A stretch of 64,000 nucleotides of DNA, from the NCBI GenBank assembly GCA_036735545.1, contig DAINOD010000007.1:4000-67999 (forward strand). Reading direction: 5' to 3'. Each line of letters opens with the position of its first letter. Position 1 is the first letter of the stretch. This DNA comes from Rubrimonas sp036735545. GTDB taxonomy: Bacteria; Pseudomonadota; Alphaproteobacteria; Rhodobacterales; Rhodobacteraceae. Both the position numbers and the translations under genes were made by a program. The notes under the pieces were generated by a model. That model did not search any database and was not told the origin of the DNA. It saw only the letters and a list, made by a program, of their open reading frames with translations. This document shows positions 52,171 to 61,500 of this stretch, piece by piece.

Positions 52171-52902
52171 ATGCGCGCGCGGACACCATGCGAGGCCGCC
52201 CGGATCGAAGACCGGCCGCGTGCGGCGCGGGCCGTCGTTCGCGCCGTCGCAGCCGCCTCGCTTCTGCTGCTGTCTGTGGCGCTCGCCGCTTGCGCGGGGC
52301 CCGCGCCGCCGCCGGCCCCGGCGCCGGCGGCGGCCCGGTCGGACGACCACCAGGTTCTCGTCGTCCGCCGCGGCTGGCACGCCGGCCTCGTGCTCGACCG
52401 CGCGGCCGTCGTGGAGACGGGTCTCATGGCCGAGGCGGCGGACTTCGCGCCGGCGCGCCTGATCGAATTCGGCTGGGGCGACCGGGAGTTCTACACGGCT
52501 CGCGATCCGGGCCTGTGGCTGGCGCTCCGGGCGGGCCTCGCGCCGACGCCGTCGGTGCTCCACCTCGCGCCGCTCGCGGGCCCGCCTTCCGAGCCGGAGG
52601 TTGTCGCGCTGGGGCTGTCCGACGATGCCTTCCGAAGGCTCGTCCGGGCGGTCTCGGACACCTTCGACCGCGCCGCCGGGAACGCTGCGGTCATGCCCGG
52701 ACGCGGCGCGGGCGACCGCTTCTATCCCGCGCACGGCGCATTCCACCTGAGCAACACCTGCAACACCTGGACCGCACGTGTCCTCGCCGCGGCCGGGGTG
52801 GACATCGACCCGACTGGCGTGGTGACCGCGGACACGCTCATGCGGCGCACGCGCGCGAGCCGTCTCGCCCTGCCCGCCGCTGGCGTCGCCCGACCCCGCT
52901 AG
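52171..52902 (+). CDS. DUF2459 lipoprotein
   Basis: 243 residues. A long basic N-region, then a signal sequence AVVRAVAAASLLLLSVALAAC with a lipobox Cys, followed by a Pro/Ala-rich linker and the DUF2459 domain: VLVVRRGWHAGLVLDRAAV, IEFGWGDREFYTARDPGLWLA and FHLSNTCNTWTARVLAAAG. The conserved H..GWGD..FY and NTCNTW Cys suggest a papain-like (NlpC-type) hydrolase fold, but the activity is not established. Of two possible ATGs (52165, 52171) the second has the right distance from GGAGG. Found next to PHA synthase genes in some proteobacteria, consistent with the adjacent phaC remnant. Confidence 0.88.
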   Translation: MRARTPCEAARIEDRPRAARAVVRAVAAASLLLLSVALAACAGPAPPPAPAPAAARSDDHQVLVVRRGWHAGLVLDRAAVVETGLMAEAADFAPARLIEFGWGDREFYTARDPGLWLALRAGLAPTPSVLHLAPLAGPPSEPEVVALGLSDDAFRRLVRAVSDTFDRAAGNAAVMPGRGAGDRFYPAHGAFHLSNTCNTWTARVLAAAGVDIDPTGVVTADTLMRRTRASRLALPAAGVARPR

Positions 52903-53084
52903 CGCGCGTGGTCGCGCAAGGGCTCGATCAGGCCCTCCATCACCTCGAGCGCGCGGCGGTCGAAGCGTAGCCGAACCGCCCGGTGGCGAGGTTCCGTGTG
53001 ATCATGTCCCGGACCCCATAGGTTCAGATTTGAGGATGTCGCGTCGGACTTGGCCGAGACGGACCGGCGCCGGGGCGATGCGGG

Positions 53085-53828
53085 ACGGCGCGGCCCGGAT
53101 CGCTTCGCGCCGAGGCCGGCAGTCCGCTCGTGTCGGCGACGGCGCATCGGCACGCGGCCTTCCAGGCGCTGAGACCCGGCCACCTGATGCGCCACCGCGT
53201 CAACCGCACGATGCTCAACCGGGTCGAGGTCTCTCGCGGGGCGCCCTCCCTTTGGGAACGGACGCTCTGTTATGCGCGTCTGGTCGGGGACCTCCATCTC
53301 GGGGAAGTCGCGGTCGCGGCGCTCGCGGTTCTGCCGGACCGGTTCTGGCCGCAGATCATCCTGCTCGCGTTCTGCGACGAGGCTCCGGACGGGCGCAACA
53401 TGTGGAGCGCTGCGCGCGAGCAACTGCTGGAGGAGCCTGGACGAAGCCGGATGCGGCTCGACGGGCTCATGATCATCACGGGGCTCTGTGTCGGCTTCGC
53501 GCTTTTCGGGACGAGTTGGTGGATGCCGGCTGCGGCGCTGCTGGCCCGGGCCATTCTCGTATCGTTCCTCGACAACGCCTATCGCTACGCCAACCCTCTC
53601 GACGATCCGATGGCCGCCCGTGACCTTTGGCCGCCGCGGCCGCCCCAGGCCGCAATGCTGAACTTCAACCCGCACGCGACCCATCGCCGCGCCCAAGCCA
53701 CGCCGTGGAACTGCCTGCCCGAGGCGCAGCGCCGCCTCGGCGGGCGTTTCGAGGGCGGGCTCGTGACCGTCGCGCTTCGGCAGTTCGCCGGACCGATCGC
53801 CGAGTTCGCACTGCAGCGGACACGCTGA
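53085..53828 (+). pseudogene. Fatty acid desaturase-like, N-truncated with degenerate His boxes
   Basis: An open frame of about 232 codons resembling the C-terminal two-thirds of a membrane fatty acid desaturase. The second box region reads GHLMRHRVNRT (family: H-x-HHR-x-NRT) and the third reads LNFNPHATHRRAQATPW (family: NxHxxHHxxPxxPW), so several histidine iron ligands are replaced. The first HExxH box and about 90 upstream residues are missing. YRYANPLDDPMAARDLWPPRP and LRQFAGPIAE are otherwise well preserved. Two helices at about 115-150. Without the di-iron ligands it is almost certainly inactive. An IS21 fragment abuts its 3' end. Confidence 0.7.
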
Positions 53829-53880
53829 GCCCCTGCCGCTTCAAATCGTGGATCAAGACGATCTCTTCCAATGTGTTCAC
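53815..53880 (-). mobile_element. istA: IS21-family istA transposase, 5' fragment
   Basis: From GTG 53880 the minus strand reads VNTLEEIVLIHDLKRQGLSV followed by SA, the near-invariant start of IstA transposases (usually continuing IARxTGxDRKTVRKYL). It then stops matching and runs into the 3' end of the desaturase frame at about 53815. Only about 22 codons remain; no istB, no DDE core and no inverted repeat are visible. A scar of past insertion and deletion. Confidence 0.75.
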
Positions 53881-54251
53881 CCGCGCGCCCCGTCGTTGGG
53901 GGCCAGCAGGGGAGGTGTTCCGGCCGCCGCCGTCTTGCGGGGGCATGCCCTCCGAAAAACGGCGCTCACAGGCGGGGCCGATCGTCTCGTCAACGCCCGC
54001 ATGGCCCGCACCCAGCCCATGCGCTGGCCGGAGCGCCGCGCGTTCGGCGTCCTCCAGCTCCGCCCCGCGCCTGAAGCAGCACGTCTCCCGGCAGAAGCTC
54101 GCGGCCGGAAGCCTACAAACTCGGCAAGGTCCCTCCGCTGCATCGCTCGATCCCGCTCCGGCGACCCCCCTGTCCGGCGCGACGCGCAACTGGGTCGGCG
54201 CGCCGCACGGGGCCGCGGAGGACGGGGAGCGCCAGGATCGCCGCGGGCTCG
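53881..54251. other. No gene recognised downstream of the second tctA
   Basis: 371 bp between the istA scrap and the stop of the second tctA. Minus-strand text such as AELEDAERAALRPAHGL is open but has no start or domain. Probably residual transposon or deleted-gene DNA. Confidence 0.45.
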
Positions 54252-55742
54252 CTAATCCCGCTTCCGCGCTGCGCGGCGGCGTTCCGACCAGACGGACCAC
54301 AGCAGCAAGCCGGCCGCCGCCAGCAGAAACGAGGCGGCGACCGGCCGGGTCAGGAATGGCTCGAAGCTGCCCCCCGACATCATCAGCCCCGTGCGCAGCC
54401 TCGCCTCGGCCAATGGCGCCAGCACGAAGCCGATGACGAAGGGGCCGAGGGGGAAACCGGTTCGCTCCATCACGAACCCGACCAGACCGAACGCGAGCAT
54501 GACCCAGACGTCGAAGATGCTGTTGTCGGCGCCGAACGCGCCGAGCACGCAGAATACGGCGATTACCGGCAGCATGAATTCGCGTGGTATCTTGGTGATC
54601 CGGACGACCAGACCCACCGACGCGCTCATGATGACATACATCAGCAGCGTGGACACGAGGCAGGCGGCGATCATCGCCCAGACGACGTCGGCGTTGGTGA
54701 TGAACAGCATCGGTCCGGGCTGGATCGAGTGCAGCATCAGCGCCCCGATCAGGATGGCGTCGATCACCGATCCGGGGATACCCATGGCGATCAGCGGGAT
54801 CAGGGCGCCGCCGACCGTCGCGCTGTTGGCCGCTTCGGAGGCGACGATCCCCTCCTCCGAGCCCTTCCCGAAGGCCTCGGGCCGGTTGGAGACGTTGCGG
54901 GCGACAGTGTAGGCCACGACCGATCCCACCGAGGCCCCGACGCCCGGCAGCAGGCCGATCCACGTGCCGATCGCCGACGAGCGGATCAGGTTCACGCAGT
55001 GCCGCCGATAGTCCGAGAGCGACATCAGGATGCCGCGCCGCGAGCCTTCCATGTGCTCGACCGGCCTACGGATCTCGACGATCTCCTTGATGATCTGGCT
55101 GACCGCGAAGATCCCGATCAGCACCGGCAGCAGCTTCAGGCCGCTGTTGAGCTGGTGGAAGTCCCAGGTCAGCCGGAGCTGTCCCGCCGAAGGGTCCACG
55201 CCCGGCATCGAGACCAGCATCCCGAACAGGCCGGCGAGCAGCCCCTTGATCAGCGCGCCCTGGCTGACCGAGGCGATCAGAACCATCGCCATCATCACCA
55301 GCGCGAAGATCTCGAAGGGGCCGAAGCGGGTGGCCCACAGGGACAGCGGCTTGGCGAGGAGGAACAGCGCGAGCCATGCGACGAGACCGCCGACCAGCGA
55401 TGCGCCGATCCCCAGCCCCAGCGCCCGCCCCGGCTGACCCGCCTTGGCCATGGGGTGGCCGTCGAAGATGGTCATGATGTTCGACGGCGTGCCCGGCATC
55501 CGCAGCAACGTGGCGGTGATCAGGCCGCCGGCGATGGCCCCGGTATACATCGACACCAGCAGGATGACGGCATGGGTCGTGGGCATGTAGTAGGTGAGCG
55601 GAATGGTCAGCGCGATGAGCATCGCGCCGTTGAGCCCCGGCACCGCACCCACCACGATCCCGAGAAAGACCCCGAGCGCGGTGTAGAAGAACGGCAGCGG
55701 CGTCAGGATCAGCAGGAGCGCGTCGCCGAGTTCGCCCAGCAC
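54252..55742 (-). CDS. tctA: TTT transporter large membrane subunit (TctA), second system
   Basis: 496 residues, 11-12 helices. Family segments: GIVVGAVPGLNGAMLIALTIPLTYYMP, IAGGLITATLLRMPGTPSNIMTIFDGHPMA, SEAANSATVGGALIPLIAMGIPGS. GTG 55742 starts one base after the tctB stop. Last gene of a tctC-tctB-tctA operon divergent from two sulfatase genes. Different enough from the first TctA (PSNIMTIFDG versus PSSVATTFDG) that they are not a recent duplication. Confidence 0.93.
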   Translation of the reverse strand: MLGELGDALLLILTPLPFFYTALGVFLGIVVGAVPGLNGAMLIALTIPLTYYMPTTHAVILLVSMYTGAIAGGLITATLLRMPGTPSNIMTIFDGHPMAKAGQPGRALGLGIGASLVGGLVAWLALFLLAKPLSLWATRFGPFEIFALVMMAMVLIASVSQGALIKGLLAGLFGMLVSMPGVDPSAGQLRLTWDFHQLNSGLKLLPVLIGIFAVSQIIKEIVEIRRPVEHMEGSRRGILMSLSDYRRHCVNLIRSSAIGTWIGLLPGVGASVGSVVAYTVARNVSNRPEAFGKGSEEGIVASEAANSATVGGALIPLIAMGIPGSVIDAILIGALMLHSIQPGPMLFITNADVVWAMIAACLVSTLLMYVIMSASVGLVVRITKIPREFMLPVIAVFCVLGAFGADNSIFDVWVMLAFGLVGFVMERTGFPLGPFVIGFVLAPLAEARLRTGLMMSGGSFEPFLTRPVAASFLLAAAGLLLWSVWSERRRAARKRD

Positions 55743-55743
55743 G

Positions 55744-56217
55744 TCAAAGCCCCGGAAGATCGATGACGAAGACGCGGGTGAAGACGTACTGACCGCCGAA
55801 GCCGACCACCGCCGCGACCGCCGCCACCCACGGCAGCCGGGTGCGCCGGAAGCCGACGAGAAGACCGATGGTCAGCACGAGATAGATCGTGGTCATGACG
55901 CTGAACGTCGTCACGCGCCACGTCAGCGCGGCAAGGTAGAGCCCGGTCAGGCCGAACACGGCGAGCGCGTCCAGCCACCGCTCGTCACCGTCCTGCGCAC
56001 CCCGCTCGCCCCGAATCAGCCGCATCGCCGCGCTGGCGGCGGCGAGCGCTGCCAGCGCGATGATCCCCCAGGCCGTAGCCCGCGGAACCGGCCCCGACCC
56101 CAGGGGCTCGAAGAAGCCCGGCCGGATGCTCGACGCCTCGACAAGCACCGCGCCGGCGAGGATCGCGAACGCGAGGCACACGAGAAGCTCGTGAAGCGGG
56201 TCTATCCTCTTGTCCAC
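55744..56217 (-). CDS. tctB: TTT transporter small membrane subunit (TctB), second system
   Basis: 157 residues with four or five helices (about 11-28, 46-65, 83-103, 105-125, 130-148). Segments LVEASSIRPGFFEPLGSGPVP and LPWVAAVAAVVGFGGQYVFT fit the TctB family. GTG 56217 lies 22 bp after the tctC stop with a weak ribosome site; the gene ends one base before tctA. Confidence 0.87.
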   Translation of the reverse strand: MDKRIDPLHELLVCLAFAILAGAVLVEASSIRPGFFEPLGSGPVPRATAWGIIALAALAAASAAMRLIRGERGAQDGDERWLDALAVFGLTGLYLAALTWRVTTFSVMTTIYLVLTIGLLVGFRRTRLPWVAAVAAVVGFGGQYVFTRVFVIDLPGL

Positions 56218-56239
56218 GGCGCGGGTCCGGCCGGCGTGT

Positions 56240-57220
56240 TCAGTTGCCGCGCGCCTGTATCGCGATCGGGCTGATCACGTCCCATGTCCGCTGCAGCGAC
56301 GCCGCCATGTCCGCCTCGCGCACGAACAGCGGATCGAAGGCCTGCGTATCGCGGAAGGCGCGGACGCGATCGGTGTCGCCCGCGCGTTCGAGCAGGTCGG
56401 CGAAGGCTGCGATGGCGGCCGGGGGCGTGTCCCTGGGCGCGAACCACCAGTTCTCGACGCAATACTCCACGTCGTGGCCCAGTTCCTTGACCGTGGGCAC
56501 GTCCGGCAGGCGCGCGAGGCGTTGGGAGCCGGTGTAGGCGAGCGGCCTGATCTGCGCCTCGGGGTTCTCGCTGCCGTCCGGGAGGCGGGTGAAGTTGAGG
56601 ACCTCGGCCCCGGACAGAACGGCGACGTCGGTCTGCCCGCCGGTCAGCGCGGTGAAGTTCTCCGCACCCCCGCCGATCTGCACGAACCGGAAACTGGCTC
56701 CGGGAGCGGCGTTCTGGAGGAGAATCCCGCCCATGTGGTTGATCGCGCCGATGTTGACGCCGAACAGCAGCGAATCCGGCTCGGCCTTCGCCTTCTCCAG
56801 CAGCTGGTCGAGGGTTTCGATGCCGCTGTCCTTCCTCACGAGCGGCAGGACGCAGAACGCGCCGGTGGTCGCGACCGGCGCGAAGTCGCGGAAGCCGAAG
56901 TCCATCGCTCCCGTCGCCTCGCCCCCCATCAACGCGATGTGCAGCACGAGGAACGTGTGCCCGTCTGGCTCCGCGTCCTTGACCTGACGCGCGCCGATCG
57001 AGAAATGGCCGCCCACGTTCACGATGTTCATCGGCTGGGAGAGCAGATCGTTCTCCTGGATCGCCGCCTGGTAGGCGCGGGCCACCTGGTCCGACGTGCC
57101 GCCCGGACCGAACGGCACGACCACGCGGACGGGCTTTTCCGGCCAGGCCGAGGCTGGCGCGGCGGCGCAGAGCGCGGCGACGGCGGCGACGGTGGCGAGC
57201 ATACGCGACATCGACGACAT
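56240..57220 (-). CDS. tctC: TTT periplasmic binding protein (TctC/Bug), second system
   Basis: 326 residues. Signal peptide 1-25 (MLATVAAVAALCAAAPASA), then WPEKPVRVVVPFGPGGTSDQVARAYQ with the ligand loop FGPGGTSD, the TGG-like NVGGHFSIGARQV and domain 2 LFGVNIGAINHMGG. Two Cys (FCVLPLV, VEYCVENWWF) may be disulfide partners. ATG 57220 with GGGGAGGAAA upstream. First of tctC-tctB-tctA. Shares a 136-bp divergent promoter region with the first sulfatase, so the ligand is probably a sulfated or derived organic acid (inference). Confidence 0.92.
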   Translation of the reverse strand: MSSMSRMLATVAAVAALCAAAPASAWPEKPVRVVVPFGPGGTSDQVARAYQAAIQENDLLSQPMNIVNVGGHFSIGARQVKDAEPDGHTFLVLHIALMGGEATGAMDFGFRDFAPVATTGAFCVLPLVRKDSGIETLDQLLEKAKAEPDSLLFGVNIGAINHMGGILLQNAAPGASFRFVQIGGGAENFTALTGGQTDVAVLSGAEVLNFTRLPDGSENPEAQIRPLAYTGSQRLARLPDVPTVKELGHDVEYCVENWWFAPRDTPPAAIAAFADLLERAGDTDRVRAFRDTQAFDPLFVREADMAASLQRTWDVISPIAIQARGN

Positions 57221-57356
57221 GTTTTCCTCCCCGGACTTCTTTGTGTTTTTGGCGGTGCGATTCGAAGATGGCCGACGGACGGCGTGACGTACGACCAATC
57301 GCAGGTTGACCTTCGGCGTCCGCTGGCGCAACCCTTTCCGAAGCTGGAGGAGTTCG

Positions 57357-58850
57357 TTGGCGGATACTGCAGCCCATCCTGAGCGCCCGAACATCCTGCT
57401 GGTGACCGTGGACCAGTGGCCGGGGCGGTTGCTGGGCGTCGCCGGGCACCCGGTCGTCCAGACGCCGACACTCGACCAAATCGCCGCGAACGGCGTGCGC
57501 TTCGCCCGGGCCTATTCCGAGTGCCCGATCTGCATCCCGGCCCGGCGCACGCTGATGACAGGCGCGAACACCCGGCGGCACGGCGACCGCGTGTTCGGCC
57601 CCGTCAACCGCATGCCGGCCCTGCCTACGCTGGCCCAGACCTTCGCCGACGCCGGCTACAGGTGCGAAGCGGTCGGCAAGCTGCATGTCTATCCGCCGCG
57701 CGACCGGATCGGCTTCCACGAGGTCTGGCTGGCCGAGGAAGGGCGGCCGCATCTCGGAACCGTGGACGACCACGACCTCTACTTGGCCGACCGCGGCTTT
57801 GCCGGGCGGCAGTTCCTGCACGGCATGAACAACAACGACTACGTGCACCGGCCTTGGCACCTGCCGGAGGACTGTCACGTCACCAACTGGGCGACGTGGC
57901 AGATGTGCCGGGTCATCAAGCGGCGCGATCCGACGCGGCCGTCGTTCTGGCATCTCTCCTACACCCATCCCCACCCGCCGCTGACGCCGCTCGAAAGCTA
58001 CGTCGACTACTATCGCCGCTTCGATCCGCCCGAGGCCGCCTTCGGCGCCTGGTCGCGCGATCCGGCGACCCTGCCCAGGGCGCTGCAGATGATCCGCGGC
58101 TACTGGCGCGAACTGCGGGGGGAGGCCATGGCCGAGGCGCGGCGCGCATTCTACGCGCTGTGCACCCATATCGATCACCAGCTCCGCGTGGTTCTCGGCA
58201 CGCTGCGCGAGGAGGGCGTGATGGAGCGCACCCTGCTGATGGTGGTCAGCGACCATGGCGACATGCTTGGCGACCACGGGCTGTGGGCGAAACGGACGTT
58301 CCACGAGGGTTCGGCCAACGTCCCGTTCCTGCTCGCAGGGGGGCCGGTCCCCCACGGCAGGCTCGACGACCGGCTGACCGGTCTGCAGGACGTCATGCCG
58401 ACCTTGCTGGATCTGGCCGGCCTGCGCATCCCCCAGTCCTGCGACGGCCTGCCGGCGCTGGGCGTCCGGCGCCGGACGACGCTCTACGGCGACTGTCTCG
58501 AGGGCGACGGGGCCAGCCGCATGGTCCACGACGGACGCATGAAGCTGATCTGGTATCCCGTCGGCGCCCGCATCCAGCTCTTCGACCTGGAGGCCGACCC
58601 CGACGAGACCGAGGACCTCGCCGACGATCCCGCCCACGGCGCTTCTCGGGAGCGGCTGGCGGGCGCGCTGGCGGAGGCGTGCTACGGCGACGACCTCGAC
58701 CGGGGCTGGGTCGCGGACGGGCGGCTGGTCGGCGAGCCCGCCCGGCCCTACGCGGCGGGACCCGACTTCGGCTTCAAGGGCCAGCGCGGGCTCCACTATC
58801 CCGAACCGCCGCCGCTCGACCCCGGGCGGTCCGTCGGAAGCCCCGGTTGA
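57357..58850 (+). CDS. Sulfatase (formylglycine-type), first of two
   Basis: 497 residues, alkaline-phosphatase superfamily. Metal site DQWPGR at about 19-24 after PNILLVTV; sulfatase motif C59-I-P-A-R in CPICIPARRTLMTG, where the Cys is oxidised to formylglycine. Further ligands: GKLHVYPPRDRIGF (Lys), THPHPPL (His) and SDHGDMLGDHG (Asp-His). TTG 57357 has a well-placed GGAGG; longer frames start within the promoter. No signal peptide, so it is cytoplasmic and should act on an imported sulfated compound. Followed 10 bp later by a second sulfatase. The anaerobic or aerobic maturase is not in the window. Confidence 0.9.
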   Translation: MADTAAHPERPNILLVTVDQWPGRLLGVAGHPVVQTPTLDQIAANGVRFARAYSECPICIPARRTLMTGANTRRHGDRVFGPVNRMPALPTLAQTFADAGYRCEAVGKLHVYPPRDRIGFHEVWLAEEGRPHLGTVDDHDLYLADRGFAGRQFLHGMNNNDYVHRPWHLPEDCHVTNWATWQMCRVIKRRDPTRPSFWHLSYTHPHPPLTPLESYVDYYRRFDPPEAAFGAWSRDPATLPRALQMIRGYWRELRGEAMAEARRAFYALCTHIDHQLRVVLGTLREEGVMERTLLMVVSDHGDMLGDHGLWAKRTFHEGSANVPFLLAGGPVPHGRLDDRLTGLQDVMPTLLDLAGLRIPQSCDGLPALGVRRRTTLYGDCLEGDGASRMVHDGRMKLIWYPVGARIQLFDLEADPDETEDLADDPAHGASRERLAGALAEACYGDDLDRGWVADGRLVGEPARPYAAGPDFGFKGQRGLHYPEPPPLDPGRSVGSPG

Positions 58851-58859
58851 GAGGCGCGG

Positions 58860-60317
58860 ATGACCGAGAGACCCAACATCCTGTGGTTCTGCACCGACCA
58901 GCAGCGCTGGGACACGATCGGCGCCCTGAACAACCCGCACGTCTCCACGCCGACCATCGACGGCCTCGTCGCCCGCGGCGTCGCCTTCGAGCGCGCCTAC
59001 GTCCAGGCGCCCGTATGCACGCCGAGCCGCGCGAGCTTCCTCACCGGCCGCTACCCCTCCAACGTCGGCGTCGTGCGCAACGGGAACGCCGTCTTTCCCG
59101 AGGGGCCGAAGCTCGTGACCGCGCTGCTGCGCGACGCCGGCTACGCCTGCGCCCTGATCGGCAAGCTGCACCTCGCGTCGGCCTATGGCCGCGTCGAACC
59201 GCGGACCGACGACGGCTACGAGGCGTTCCTCTACAGCCACGCCCCGCGCGACGACTGGCGCGAGGGTCACGCCTACGCCGACTGGGTGCGGGCGAAGGGG
59301 GGCGATCTCGGTGCTCTGGCGCGCGATCTCGACGGCGTTCCGGCGGAGATGCACCAGACCACATGGGCCTGCGAGGCGGCCATCGACTTCGTGACGCAGC
59401 GGCGCGACCGGCCGTGGCTGGCCAGCGTCAACGTCTACGACCCGCACCCGCCCTTCAACCCGCCGGCCGCCTATCGCGCGATGTTCGACCCGGCGAAGAT
59501 GCCCGGGCCGCTGTGGCGCCAGAGCGATCTCGCGCAGCAGCGCCGGCTGGCCCCGCTCGACTTCCAGTCCCGCGTCGCCGACCCGCGCGAACTCGACATC
59601 AAGCATCCGATCCTGCCGGCCTCGCCGAGCCACGGTCTGCATACCGAAGACGCCTCGCCCGGCGCGCGCGACGCCCACAGCCTCCAGGCGGCCTACTACG
59701 CGATGATCAAGCTGATCGACGACCAGCTCGCCCGCGTGATCGCGGCGCTGGAGGCGACCGGTCAGCTCGACCGCACGGTGATCCTGTTCACCTCCGACCA
59801 CGGCGAGATGCTGGGGGACCACGGGCTGATCGAGAAGGGCTGCCGCTTCTACGATGGCCTGGTGCGCGTGCCGATGATCTGGTCCTGTCCCGCGCGCTTC
59901 GCGCCGGGGCGCCGCAGCCCGGCGCTCGTCATGGCGCTCGATATCGCGCCCACCCTGCTGGACTTCGCGGGCGTCGCCGTCCCGCCGGAGATGCAGGGCC
60001 GCTCGCTGGCGCCGATGCTGGAGGGTCGCGCGCCGCTGGGGCGCCACCACGACTGGGTGCGGGCCGAGTATCTCGACGCGCTGGACCTGCCGGACGGCAC
60101 CATGGCGACGATGTTCTTCGACGGCCGCCACAAGCTCTGCGTCTACCACGGGCACGGCCTCGGCGAGATCTACGACCTCGAGAGCGATCCGGGCGAGTTC
60201 GACAACCTCTGGGATGACCCCGCGCATGAGGCGCTGAAGCTCGCGCTGATCGGGCGCAGCTTCGACGCCGCGGTGCTGTCGCTGGACAAGGGGCCGCCCC
60301 GGATCGGCCCGATGTAG
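58860..60317 (+). CDS. Sulfatase (formylglycine-type), second of two
   Basis: 485 residues, no signal peptide. Metal ligands in RPNILWFCTDQQRWDTIG; motif C53-T-P-S-R in APVCTPSRASFLTGRYP; Lys in IGKLHLAS; YDPHPPF; TSDHGEMLGDHGLIEKG. C-terminal subdomain ends with EIYDLESDPGEFDNLWDDP, a typical S1 sulfatase tail. ATG 58860 after GAGAGGCG. Convergent with an MR/MLE gene 5 bp beyond its stop. The pair of distinct cytoplasmic sulfatases suggests removal of two sulfate groups or two related substrates. Confidence 0.92.
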   Translation: MTERPNILWFCTDQQRWDTIGALNNPHVSTPTIDGLVARGVAFERAYVQAPVCTPSRASFLTGRYPSNVGVVRNGNAVFPEGPKLVTALLRDAGYACALIGKLHLASAYGRVEPRTDDGYEAFLYSHAPRDDWREGHAYADWVRAKGGDLGALARDLDGVPAEMHQTTWACEAAIDFVTQRRDRPWLASVNVYDPHPPFNPPAAYRAMFDPAKMPGPLWRQSDLAQQRRLAPLDFQSRVADPRELDIKHPILPASPSHGLHTEDASPGARDAHSLQAAYYAMIKLIDDQLARVIAALEATGQLDRTVILFTSDHGEMLGDHGLIEKGCRFYDGLVRVPMIWSCPARFAPGRRSPALVMALDIAPTLLDFAGVAVPPEMQGRSLAPMLEGRAPLGRHHDWVRAEYLDALDLPDGTMATMFFDGRHKLCVYHGHGLGEIYDLESDPGEFDNLWDDPAHEALKLALIGRSFDAAVLSLDKGPPRIGPM

Positions 60318-60322
60318 CGGCG

Positions 60323-61432
60323 TCAGGCGCCGAAGGGGTCGTCCGGCGTCAGGTCGAGGCCGATGCCGGGGCCCTTGGGGGGCGCGATGCGCCCGTCCTC
60401 GACGCGGAACGCGCCCTCGGGGGCCAGCTCCCACAGCCACTGGTGCAGCATGTGATATTCGATCGAGCAGCAGTTGGGCAGCGCGGCGGCAAGGTGCAGC
60501 GACGCGGCGAACAACACGGCGGAGGACGAGGCGTGAAGGGTGCAGGGCAGGTTGAAGGCGTGCGCCAGTTCTCCGATGCGCCGGCCCTCGCGCACCCCGC
60601 CGCAGGCTGCGATGTCGAACTGGACGTAGGCGACGGCGCGCGCCTCGATCAGCCGCCGGAAATAGGGACTCCACGCCATGTTCTCGTTGCCGCAGAGCGG
60701 TATCGGACTGCGCGCCGCCAGCCACGCCATGCCCTCGACGTCGAACGGCGACACCGGCGCCTCGAAGAACGTGACGTCATGGGGGGCCAGCGCCTCGGCC
60801 AGGCGCCACGCCTCGGCGGCGCTGCGGTTGTAGAGCGCATCGACCATCAGCCCGACGTCGGGGCCGATCGCGGCGCGTACGGCCGCCACGCGGCGCACGT
60901 CCTCGGCGAGCGGCGCGCCCGCCACCTTGATCTTCACGGCGCGGAACCCTTGCGCGACCCAGCCGGCGACCTCGGCGGCGAGATCGTCAGGCGTCTTGTC
61001 GGTTCCGTAGAGCCCGGCGCTGGCGTAGGCGGGTACGGCGTCGTGCACCGCGCCCAGCAGGTCCTTCAGCGGCAGGCCGAGCAGCTTGGCCTGCAGGTCC
61101 ATCAGGGCGGTCTCCACCGCGCCCCACGCGGCGGCCACGACGCCGATCCGGCCGCTCATCTCGACGCCGCGCGCGATCTCCTCGTGCAGCCGCGCCGTGA
61201 CGGCGAAGGGGTTCTCGCCGCGCAGGCGCGGGGCGATGTCGTCCTCGATGGTCGCGCGGATCGCCTCGGTCGTGCCGCCGGTGAGCCAGGCTTCGCCGCA
61301 GCCGACCCGGCCGTCCGCGCTTTCGACGAAGGCCAGCAACAGGCTCTTGCGGTCCCAGCGCATGCGCGGGTTCCATGCGACGCCGGGCATCGCCCGCTCT
61401 ATCGTGCGCACGACGACGCGGGCGATGGTCAT
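60323..61432 (-). CDS. Enolase-superfamily sugar-acid dehydratase/racemase (MR/MLE), paralogue A
   Basis: 369 residues. N-terminal capping domain (1-125), then the beta-barrel with KxK (K167, K169 in AVKIKVAG), metal ligands D198 (LMVDALYN), E224 (TFFEAPVSP) and E250 (LCGNEN), then D at about 274 (VQFDIAACGG) and H at about 299 (TLHASSS), which form the His-Asp general base of mandelate racemase subgroup enzymes. ATG 61432 follows AGGAGGT; a longer upstream frame is unlikely. Such enzymes dehydrate aldonic or uronic acids to 2-keto-3-deoxy acids. Divergent from the unknown TIM-barrel-like gene. Substrate unknown. Confidence 0.9.
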   Translation of the reverse strand: MTIARVVVRTIERAMPGVAWNPRMRWDRKSLLLAFVESADGRVGCGEAWLTGGTTEAIRATIEDDIAPRLRGENPFAVTARLHEEIARGVEMSGRIGVVAAAWGAVETALMDLQAKLLGLPLKDLLGAVHDAVPAYASAGLYGTDKTPDDLAAEVAGWVAQGFRAVKIKVAGAPLAEDVRRVAAVRAAIGPDVGLMVDALYNRSAAEAWRLAEALAPHDVTFFEAPVSPFDVEGMAWLAARSPIPLCGNENMAWSPYFRRLIEARAVAYVQFDIAACGGVREGRRIGELAHAFNLPCTLHASSSAVLFAASLHLAAALPNCCSIEYHMLHQWLWELAPEGAFRVEDGRIAPPKGPGIGLDLTPDDPFGA

Positions 61433-61500
61433 GGCGTACCTCCTGCGATCTGCCTGAAGGGTAAGCACGGGCGAGCCGCGAAGACGAGAAGGATCGCCGC

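Noticed and set aside
56202..60725. 1507-codon minus-strand frame through TctC and both sulfatases
   Set aside because: Spans several well-supported genes in the wrong frame or strand; composition is Arg/Gly/Ala-rich shadow.
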